Assembly: GCF_035984545.1 (NCBI RefSeq)
Contig: NZ_JAXCHP010000001.1
Coordinates: forward strand, 186,001-250,000
Direction: 5' to 3'
From: Cryobacterium sp. GrIS_2_6
Lineage (GTDB): Bacteria; Actinomycetota; Actinomycetes; Actinomycetales; Microbacteriaceae
Length of the DNA stretch: 64,000 bases
Part shown: positions 8,185 to 15,315 of the stretch, piece by piece
How positions within the stretch are numbered: position 1 is the stretch's first letter
Layout: the number at the start of each line of letters is the position of its first letter
Translations under genes and position numbers: made by a program
The notes under the pieces: generated by a model
Databases searched by the model: none
What the model saw: the letters and a program-made list of their open reading frames with translations, nothing else
What the model was told of the DNA's origin: nothing

Positions 8185-9069
8185 TCAGTACGTGTCGTTG
8201 AGCCAGCCGTCGCAGGACCCTTCGCTGCCGCCGTCGTACCCCGCCAGGAAGGCCTCGTTGCGCTGCTCGGGGGTGCCGTGGTGCTGGGGGTTGTCGAAGG
8301 CGTAGTCGCCGAGGTCGAGCGTCGTCTGGCCGGCCTCCTTGATGTCGCCCGTGTCGAGGAGCCCCTCGTCCTCCGCCGCCTTCGCCCAGACCCCGGCCCA
8401 GCAGTCGGCGTGCAGCTCGATCTTGTAGACGGGGTAGATCGAGCCGGCGGTGCTGAAGATACCGATTTCGTTCTGCAGCTCGTGCGCGTACTCGTGCGCG
8501 ACCACGTAGGCCACCGAGAAATCGCCGGTGTCATGCGTCCTGGTGCCGTCGGTGTTCGCGTAGAGGGTGCCGTCCCAGATCTTCTGGGCGAGGCTCTGGG
8601 ACACCGTGATCTTGTCGTCGTACAGGCAGTAGTACGCGCTCATGTCATCGGAGAAGCCTGGTGCGCACATCGACGGCACGACTTCGCCCGCCGCGGGGAA
8701 GGCATAGGTCACGAAGGGTGCCGGGCGCCCGTCGTCCTTCCACACGCCGGTCCAGTAGGCATCCACGTCGCCGAGCACCGACACGAGGAAGTCCTTCATC
8801 GTTCCGCTCGACCCCACGATATTGACCGTCGGCACGCCCCCGATCCCCGGCGTGCCGGAGGTGCTCGCCGGCGTGATGCCGGAGGGCGACGGGCCGACGG
8901 CGACCTGCATGGCCCCGCCCGGTCTCGCGTCGTCTGTGGGGCCCTGGGCAAGGGATGCCGCGGCAGGCCCGCCGCCCGGATCCGCGGCGATTGCGGTCAC
9001 CGCGCCACCTCCCGCGAAGGCGAGGACCGACATCAGGGCGATGGCACGCAGAGCAGACGTGAGTTTCAT
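8185..9069 (-). CDS. secreted neutral zinc metallopeptidase (YpfJ family)
   Basis: A 294-residue protein with a signal peptide at residues 1-29 (MKLTSALRAI, a hydrophobic core, then TAIAAD), so it is exported. The mature part holds the zinc motif HEYAH at 192-196 and an ELHADC motif near 219 that supplies the third ligand, as in the neutral zinc metallopeptidase (DUF2342/YpfJ-like) family. Further family marks are YYC near 146-148, a KITVSQSL segment, and the C-terminal HGTPEQR motif. The start ATG at 9069 has GGGAG about nine bases upstream; the longer frame to 9162 lacks the signal peptide at its end. Peptidase activity is inferred from the motifs, and the substrate is unknown. Confidence 0.9.
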   Translation of the reverse strand: MKLTSALRAIALMSVLAFAGGGAVTAIAADPGGGPAAASLAQGPTDDARPGGAMQVAVGPSPSGITPASTSGTPGIGGVPTVNIVGSSGTMKDFLVSVLGDVDAYWTGVWKDDGRPAPFVTYAFPAAGEVVPSMCAPGFSDDMSAYYCLYDDKITVSQSLAQKIWDGTLYANTDGTRTHDTGDFSVAYVVAHEYAHELQNEIGIFSTAGSIYPVYKIELHADCWAGVWAKAAEDEGLLDTGDIKEAGQTTLDLGDYAFDNPQHHGTPEQRNEAFLAGYDGGSEGSCDGWLNDTY

Positions 9070-9331
9070 GGTGGTGGACTCCCTTGTGGAGTGCGTGTGT
9101 GGAGTTGTCAGGAGCGACCGGAGCGACATCATCCGATTCGCGGTGTGGAGCCCGAGTGTCAACTCTCGCGAGTATAGGCAGACTCAAAGCCGCCCGATAG
9201 GTCGGCTCGCAGTTCATGACTCACCGGCAGGGGGCGATGTGCGAGCTTCGGCGAACGAAACTACGATGGGGGTCCAAGCGGTCCTCGTTCAAGAGCGAGC
9301 GGGATCAGAAGCGAATGGGTGCCTTTTGTCA

Positions 9332-12300
9332 ATGTCGTCAAAATCGTCGTCCGAACTGTCCACTGCGTTGTCGAACACCGAGCCGTCGACGACCGAGGTC
9401 TTCGTCGCCGACTACTACGAGCACCTCGGTGACGACGCCAGGGAGTACGACCCGGCTACGCTGCGCGCGCGGGCGGAGAGCCACTGGCAGGTCGCCCTCA
9501 CCCGGCCGCCGAAGACCGCGAACATCGAGATCCGCACCGAAACCGATCGCAGCATCCTCTACATCGTCACCGACGACATGCCGTTCCTCGTCGACTCGGT
9601 CAACGCCGAACTGGTCCGCCAGCACGCGGCCATCCACCTCGTCGTGCACCCCCTGCTCGTCGTCACCCGCAACCGGGAGACCCACGAGCTCGTCAGAGTC
9701 ACCCGCATGCCCGTCAACGTGGGCGTCTCGAGCGGCGACACCTCCGCGATGCCCGACATCTCCCACCTGCTCGGCAACGAGGAGGACTCGCCGCATCTCG
9801 AGTCATGGATCGCGATCGAGATCGACCGCGCGAGCGTCGAAGCCCGCGAGCGCCTGGCCGAGGGGATCGCGCGGGTGCTCCACGACGTGCGGGCCGCCGT
9901 GGACGACTGGCCGGCGATGCGCTCGAAGTCCGTGCAGATCGCCGACGCACTCGGGAGGCTGGCGCACGCAGAGGGCATCCCCGACCTGGCGCAGGCCAGG
10001 GACTTGCTGCACTGGCTCGACCAGGACAACTTCACCTTCCTCGGCTACCGGGAATACGACCTCGAGACCGTCGACGGCGAGGACGTTCTCTCCATTCGCG
10101 ACGACAGTGGGCTCGGCCTGTTGCGCGCAGTCAAAGACGGGCACGAGATCCAGCACCTCACGGATGCCGGGCGCACGATGGCCCGCGAACGGCGCGCCCT
10201 CGTGATCACCAAGGCCAATTCCCGCTCGAGCGTGCACCGCCCCGCCTACTTCGATTACATCGGCATCAAGAGCTTCGACGCGGACGGCAATGTCAACGGG
10301 GAGCAGCGCTTCATCGGCCTCTTCGCCGTGAGCGCGTACACGAGCTCCGTGCGTGACGTACCGATCCTGCGCGAGAAGATCGATGCCGTCATGAACGAGG
10401 TCGGTTTCCCTCCGGGCTCGCACAGCGACAAGGACCTGCTCGGCATCCTCGAGACCTACCCGCGCGACGAGCTCTTCCAGATCGACGTGCCCACCCTTGT
10501 CGCCACGGCCGTCGCCATCCAGCGACTGCAGGAACGCCGGCGGACCCGGCTTTTCCTGCGCCCGGACCTGTTCGGCCGCTTCATGTCCGCCCTCGTCTAC
10601 TTCCCCCGCGACCGGTACACGACGGCGGTGCGCCTCCGGATCGAGAAGGAACTGACCGAGACGTTCACCGCGGAATCCCTCGACTTCGAGGCCCGCATGA
10701 CGGAGTCCACCCTCGCCCGCCTGTTCTACCGGATCCGCCTGCCGAAGACGGCCGCGGTCGGAACGGCCGACGACGTCGCTGCGCTCGCCGCGGCACTCGA
10801 ACCCCGCCTGGCCATGGCCGTGCGGTCCTGGGCGGAGGGGATCACCGAGCAGCTGCACGACACCAGGCTCGCGCACCTCTGGGCCGAGGCCTTCCCGCCG
10901 AGCTACCAGGTCGACTATGAAGTCGAGGACGCCCTCGTCGATATCAGCAGGTTCGAGGAATACGCCGCCGGCCTGAAGAGCGCGGCCGCGCGGGATGCCG
11001 CGGCATCCGCGACGGGTTCGCCCCGCCCGGGGGTGCACGTCTACCTCTCCCCGAACGCCGCCGACCGGCCCGCCGAAGACGCCAGGGTGAAGCTCTACAT
11101 GATGGAGGCGCAGAGCCTCAGCCAGATCCTGCCGTACTTCCAGAACCTCGGCATCGAGGTTCTCGACGAGGTGCCCTTCGAGATCGAGACCTCCGACGGG
11201 CGCGAGTTCTTCCTCTACGACCTCGGCCTGCGCTACCCGGCGGGCGTCGACCCGATCGGCACCGGCGACCTGCTCGCCGACTCCTTCGGCGCGGCGGTCA
11301 GCGGGGCCATCGAGTCAGACGGACTCGACCGCCTGGTCCTCCGCGAAGGCATGCCCTGGCGCCGCGTGGTCATCCTCCGCAGCTACGCCAAATACCTGCG
11401 CCAGATGGGCAACATCAACTCCTACGACTTCGTCGGCGACACCCTGCTCGCCAACCCCGCGGTCTCTGGCGGGCTCGTGGACCTCTTCGAGGCCCGGTTA
11501 GACCCCGCGCGGGACGAGGCCGAACGCATCCGTCGCACCGAGGAGGTGCGCGCGCAGCTCGCCGCGGCCATCGAACAGGTCGCCACCCTCGACGCCGACC
11601 GGGTTCTGCGTGTGCTGCTGAACCTCATCGAGGCGACGCTGCGCACGAACTACTTCCAGAACAAGCCCTACCTGAGTATCAAGCTCGACCCGAGCCGCAT
11701 CGAGGCGCTGCCGTTCCCGAAGCCGATGTTCGAGATCTGGGTGTACTCGCCGCGTGTCGAGGGCGTGCACCTGCGCTTCGGCATGGTCGCCCGCGGCGGG
11801 CTGCGCTGGTCGGACCGGCGCGAAGACTTCCGCACCGAGGTGCTCGGCCTCGTCAAGGCGCAGACGGTCAAGAACGCCGTGATCGTGCCGACCGGCGCCA
11901 AGGGCGGGTTCTTCGCGAAGAAGCTGCCGGATCCCGGTGTCAACCGGGCCGCCTGGCTGGCCGAAGGCATCGACGCCTACAAGACCTTCATCCGGGGCAT
12001 GCTCGACCTGACCGACAACCTCGTGCTGACGGATGCCGGTGAGCAGGTCGTACCCCCGGCGAACGTCGTGCGCCACGACGACGACGACTCCTACCTCGTG
12101 GTCGCCGCAGACAAGGGCACCGCCACATTCTCCGACATCGCCAACGGCCTCTCCGCCGAATACGGCTTCTGGCTCGGCGACGCCTTCGCCTCCGGCGGCT
12201 CGATCGGCTACGACCACAAGGCCATGGGCATCACGGCCCGCGGCGCCTGGGAATCGGTCAAGCGCCACTTCGGTGAGCTCGACCTCGACACCCAGACCGA

Positions 12301-14203
12301 GGAATTCACCGTCGTCGGGATCGGCGACATGTCCGGCGACGTCTTCGGCAACGGGATGCTGCTCTCCGAGCACATCAAGCTCGTCGCGGCCTTCGACCAC
12401 CGGCACGTGTTCCTCGACCCGAACCCCGACCCGGCCGTGTCCTTCGCCGAGCGGCGCCGGCTCTTCGAACTGCCCCGGTCCTCCTGGGCGGACTACGACA
12501 CGAGCCTGATCAGCGCAGGAGGCGGGGTGTTCCCGCGGCAGGCCAAGGTGGTCCCGATCTCGGCTGAGGTGCGCGGCGTCCTCGGACTGCCAGAGAACGT
12601 CACGCACCTGAGCCCGCCGGAACTGCTCCGCGCCATCCTCACGGCACCCGCCGACCTGCTCTACAACGGCGGCATCGGCACTTACGTCAAGGCGAGCACC
12701 GAAACCGCGGCGCAGGTCGGCGACAAGGCGAACGACGCCATCCGTGTCGACGGCCGCGACCTGCGCGTCAAGGTGGTCGGCGAGGGCGGCAACCTCGGCC
12801 TCACCCAGCGCGGTCGCATCGAGGCCGCCCTCGCCGGGGTGCTGCTCAACACCGACGCGATCGACAACTCCGCAGGCGTGGACTGCTCCGACCACGAGGT
12901 CAACATCAAGATCTTCGTCGACCGGATGCTCGCGGCCGGCCGGCTCAGCGCCCAAGAGCGCCCCGGGTTCCTCGCCGCGATGACGGACGAGGTCGGCCGG
13001 CTGGTCCTGGAAGACAACGTCGACCAGAACATCCTGCTGCTGAACGACCGGGTCAAGGTCGCGAGCTGGAGCCCGAGTTACGAACGCCTGATGGACGCGC
13101 TCGAGGCGTCCGGTGACCTGAAGCGCGAGCTCGAGGCATTGCCGACCACCACAGAGCTGCACGAACGGATCGACCACGGCCAGGGGCTCACCTCGCCAGA
13201 GCTCTCGGTGCTCGCCGCCTACGCCAAGATCGAGCTCGCGACCGCGCTCCGGGACAGCGACCTCGCGGACGACCCCTGGTTCCGCGGCACCCTGCGCCGG
13301 TACTTCCCGCGCCAGCTCGCCGAACGCTTCGACGCCGAGCTCGACACGCATCCGCTGCGCCGGGAGATCATCGCGACCGTCGTCGCGAACGACATGATCA
13401 ACCTCGGGGGAGTGACCTTCGCCTTCCGTGCCATGGAGGAGACCAGCGCGACTCCGGCCGCGATCGCCCGGGCGTTCGTCGCGCTCCGGGAGATCTTCGA
13501 GCTCGAGACCATGGTCGCCGAGCTGAGCGCCCTGCCGAAGTCGTTCCCGACGGAGCACTGGACGGCGATCCACCTCGACATCCGCCGGCTGCTCGACCGG
13601 GCCGTGCGCTGGCAGGTCAACCACGGCGGGTCGCAACCGGTCGCCGAGGTCGTGGCGCAGCACAAGCCGCAGATCGCGCTCGTCCGCGCGCACCTGGGCG
13701 ACTACGTGCGCGGCGCCGACCAGGCCCGGCTCGGGTCGCTGCTGGTCAAGGCGGAGGAGTGGGGCCTGCCCTCCGGCCTCGGCCACCGCTGGACCCAACT
13801 CTTCGAGGCCTTCGCCCTGCTCGACGTCGTGAAGATCGCGGCGCAGTCCGGGGAACAGCTCGGGGATGTCGCCTCCGTCTATTACACCGTCTACGACCGG
13901 TTCGGCGTGGACAACCTGCTCGAGCGCATCACCGCGCTGCCGCGCACGGACCGCTGGCAGGCCCTCGCCCGCGCGGCCCTGCGCGACGACCTGTACTCGA
14001 CGGTCGCCGACATCACCAGGGCCGTGCTCGAGGCGACGGATGCGGGAAGTGCGGAGCGCCGTCTCCTCGCCTGGGAGGCACTCAACGCCGAAAAGCTCGC
14101 CCGCTCACGCAGCGTGTTCGACGAGGTCAACGCCCTCGGCCAGGACGACATGGCCTCGCTCTCGGTGGCGATGCGGCTGCTGCGCTCCATCGTGCGCCGC
14201 TAG
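9332..14203 (+). CDS. NAD-specific glutamate dehydrogenase, large (180-kDa) type
   Basis: A 1623-residue enzyme that oxidises glutamate to 2-oxoglutarate and ammonia with NAD. The length matches the L_180 class known from Streptomyces and Pseudomonas. The N-terminal half holds the regulatory ACT-like segments (ILYIVTDDMPFLVDSVNAE). The catalytic domain begins near residue 780 with RGGLRWSDRREDFRTEV and has the PTGAKGGFFAKK motif near 857. The Rossmann part includes GIGDMSGDVFGNGML and NGGIGTYVK. The frame is open from 8822; ATG 9332 was chosen because homology begins shortly after it, though GTG 9239 is possible. It stands alone. Its stop is 10 bases before a long palindrome. Confidence 0.95.
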   Translation: MSSKSSSELSTALSNTEPSTTEVFVADYYEHLGDDAREYDPATLRARAESHWQVALTRPPKTANIEIRTETDRSILYIVTDDMPFLVDSVNAELVRQHAAIHLVVHPLLVVTRNRETHELVRVTRMPVNVGVSSGDTSAMPDISHLLGNEEDSPHLESWIAIEIDRASVEARERLAEGIARVLHDVRAAVDDWPAMRSKSVQIADALGRLAHAEGIPDLAQARDLLHWLDQDNFTFLGYREYDLETVDGEDVLSIRDDSGLGLLRAVKDGHEIQHLTDAGRTMARERRALVITKANSRSSVHRPAYFDYIGIKSFDADGNVNGEQRFIGLFAVSAYTSSVRDVPILREKIDAVMNEVGFPPGSHSDKDLLGILETYPRDELFQIDVPTLVATAVAIQRLQERRRTRLFLRPDLFGRFMSALVYFPRDRYTTAVRLRIEKELTETFTAESLDFEARMTESTLARLFYRIRLPKTAAVGTADDVAALAAALEPRLAMAVRSWAEGITEQLHDTRLAHLWAEAFPPSYQVDYEVEDALVDISRFEEYAAGLKSAAARDAAASATGSPRPGVHVYLSPNAADRPAEDARVKLYMMEAQSLSQILPYFQNLGIEVLDEVPFEIETSDGREFFLYDLGLRYPAGVDPIGTGDLLADSFGAAVSGAIESDGLDRLVLREGMPWRRVVILRSYAKYLRQMGNINSYDFVGDTLLANPAVSGGLVDLFEARLDPARDEAERIRRTEEVRAQLAAAIEQVATLDADRVLRVLLNLIEATLRTNYFQNKPYLSIKLDPSRIEALPFPKPMFEIWVYSPRVEGVHLRFGMVARGGLRWSDRREDFRTEVLGLVKAQTVKNAVIVPTGAKGGFFAKKLPDPGVNRAAWLAEGIDAYKTFIRGMLDLTDNLVLTDAGEQVVPPANVVRHDDDDSYLVVAADKGTATFSDIANGLSAEYGFWLGDAFASGGSIGYDHKAMGITARGAWESVKRHFGELDLDTQTEEFTVVGIGDMSGDVFGNGMLLSEHIKLVAAFDHRHVFLDPNPDPAVSFAERRRLFELPRSSWADYDTSLISAGGGVFPRQAKVVPISAEVRGVLGLPENVTHLSPPELLRAILTAPADLLYNGGIGTYVKASTETAAQVGDKANDAIRVDGRDLRVKVVGEGGNLGLTQRGRIEAALAGVLLNTDAIDNSAGVDCSDHEVNIKIFVDRMLAAGRLSAQERPGFLAAMTDEVGRLVLEDNVDQNILLLNDRVKVASWSPSYERLMDALEASGDLKRELEALPTTTELHERIDHGQGLTSPELSVLAAYAKIELATALRDSDLADDPWFRGTLRRYFPRQLAERFDAELDTHPLRREIIATVVANDMINLGGVTFAFRAMEETSATPAAIARAFVALREIFELETMVAELSALPKSFPTEHWTAIHLDIRRLLDRAVRWQVNHGGSQPVAEVVAQHKPQIALVRAHLGDYVRGADQARLGSLLVKAEEWGLPSGLGHRWTQLFEAFALLDVVKIAAQSGEQLGDVASVYYTVYDRFGVDNLLERITALPRTDRWQALARAALRDDLYSTVADITRAVLEATDAGSAERRLLAWEALNAEKLARSRSVFDEVNALGQDDMASLSVAMRLLRSIVRR

Positions 14204-14213
14204 ACTGCCGCGC

Positions 14214-14294
14214 CCCCCGCAACTGTTGCCGCTGCCGACAACTGAGGCCAGTGCCGAGGCCACAGGTGTCCGAAACGGTAACAGTTGCGCGGGG
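14214..14294. repeat. about 80-bp imperfect palindrome between convergent genes
   Basis: The outer arms, CCCCGC-AACTGTT-CC on the left (from 14214) and its inverted copy ending GGGG at 14294, match with a two-base insertion. The inner part also folds: GACA-CTG-GGCC at 14237-14250 pairs with GGCC-CAG-TGTC at 14266-14279. Most positions across the 81 bases are therefore symmetric. It lies between the stops of the glutamate dehydrogenase and the IclR regulator, so it may end transcription from both sides. No T-tract follows. Confidence 0.65.
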
Positions 14295-14298
14295 AACG

Positions 14299-15096
14299 CT
14301 AGACGAGGGACATGATGTCGCGCGCCGCGGTGAGGAGCAGGGGGGCGTATGACTCGAGTTTCTCCTGCGTCACCAAAGGTGCGATTGTGGTGATGCCGAT
14401 TCCGCCCAGCAGATTGTGCCGGGTGTCGAAAACGGGCGTCGCCATGCAGCGGATGTGCTCCTCGTTCTCCTCGTCGTCGATCGAGTAGCCGCGATTGCGT
14501 ACAAGCTCACCGTCGGCGAGCAAACGGTTGACGTCCGTGATGGTGTTGTCGGTGCGCCGCGGCAGCCCGGTGTTGGCGGCGTACCGCCGCACCGCGCTCT
14601 CGGGCAGGTAGGCCAGAACAGACTTGCCGATCGCGGTCGAGTGCAACGGGATCTGGGCGCCGACGCGGGACGCCATCCGGATCGGCTGCGCGGTGTCCTC
14701 GATCTTCTCAACGTAGGTGGCCCAGTCGCCGGTGCGGAGGGCGAAGTGGATGGTGCTGTGCACGTCCTGCTGGAGGCGCTGCAACCGGGTGCGCACTCGG
14801 TCCGAATCCTCCGTGCTGGCAGTCAGGCGCAGGCCGAGCAGCCGAAGCGCGCGTCCGGGTGTGTACGCGCCGTCCGCCGTGCGGCTGACGTAGCCGTCGT
14901 CGACGAGTTCGGACAGCAGACGGAACACGCTCGTCTTCGACAGGCCGGTCTCCCTAACCAGGTCGCTCAGCCGGTGCGTTTCGCCCGGGTTCGATACGGC
15001 TTCGAGCACGCGCAGCAGTTTGCGGGCTGCGCTGTCCTTCGCGGGCTCGTCGGCCTCGCCCGAAGTGTGAGATCCGTCGATCAAAGTCGCTGACAT
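14299..15096 (-). CDS. IclR family transcriptional regulator of the hexuronate locus
   Basis: A 265-residue regulator. The N-terminal winged helix-turn-helix (about residues 22-85) contains AARKLLRVLEAV and LSKTSVFRLLSELVDDGYV. The C-terminal IclR effector domain contains LHSTAIGKSVLAYLPE and the GYSIDDEENEEHIRCMATPVFD segment characteristic of the family. The start ATG at 15096 has AGGAGG six bases upstream. It is divergent from the hexuronate catabolic operon. Relatives such as KdgR repress uronate genes and are released by 2-keto-3-deoxygluconate, so it is probably the local repressor. Two matching inverted repeats in the 219-base divergent region are candidate binding sites. Confidence 0.92.
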   Translation of the reverse strand: MSATLIDGSHTSGEADEPAKDSAARKLLRVLEAVSNPGETHRLSDLVRETGLSKTSVFRLLSELVDDGYVSRTADGAYTPGRALRLLGLRLTASTEDSDRVRTRLQRLQQDVHSTIHFALRTGDWATYVEKIEDTAQPIRMASRVGAQIPLHSTAIGKSVLAYLPESAVRRYAANTGLPRRTDNTITDVNRLLADGELVRNRGYSIDDEENEEHIRCMATPVFDTRHNLLGGIGITTIAPLVTQEKLESYAPLLLTAARDIMSLV

Positions 15097-15145
15097 TTTG
15101 TCCTCCTGCGGCCAAAGATTGTGCATTGTGCACCATGAAAAGGCG

Positions 15146-15162
15146 GTTCTGCCCGATGGAAC
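15146..15162. promoter_or_regulatory. candidate IclR operator 1 (GTTC-N9-GAAC)
   Basis: The 17-base site reads GTTCTGC, then CCGAT, then GGAAC, an inverted repeat of GTTC and GAAC. A second site of identical length and the same GTTCTGC start is found at 15241-15257. This copy lies closer to the iclR start, so it could serve autoregulation. Confidence 0.5.
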
Positions 15163-15191
15163 TCAATACGGCAATTCTACCGTGAAAGCAG

Positions 15192-15222
15192 TTGTGACTA
15201 ACCCGTTAACCGGTGCTAGTGT
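15192..15222 (+). promoter_or_regulatory. candidate promoter of the hexuronate operon
   Basis: TTGTGA at 15192-15197 could serve as the -35 box and TAGTGT at 15217-15222 as the -10 box, with a 19-base spacer. This would place transcription start close to 15230, just before operator 2, which is where a repressor site is expected. The match to consensus is moderate. Confidence 0.4.
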
Positions 15223-15240
15223 TTCATCTGACGGACACGC

Positions 15241-15257
15241 GTTCTGCTGAGCGGAAC
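15241..15257. promoter_or_regulatory. candidate IclR operator 2 (GTTCTGCTGAGCGGAAC)
   Basis: The 17-base site is a near-perfect palindrome: GTTC, GCT, AGC and GAAC pair across the centre, leaving two mismatched positions and the central base. It sits downstream of the proposed promoter and about 60 bases before the first gene of the operon, suitable for repression by the divergent IclR protein. Confidence 0.55.
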
Positions 15258-15315
15258 GATTATCAGGCTGCGCCACACTTTCGCCTCACGTTTCTCGCCT
15301 CAAAGAGGAGTACGC

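Noticed and set aside
8822..9331. N-terminal extension of the glutamate dehydrogenase frame back to 8822
   Set aside because: It overlaps the oppositely oriented metallopeptidase gene and its signal peptide; NAD-GDH homology starts after 9332.
11498..13798. A 766-codon minus-strand frame inside the glutamate dehydrogenase gene
   Set aside because: Shadow frame produced by high GC at third codon positions; no start signal or recognisable motif.
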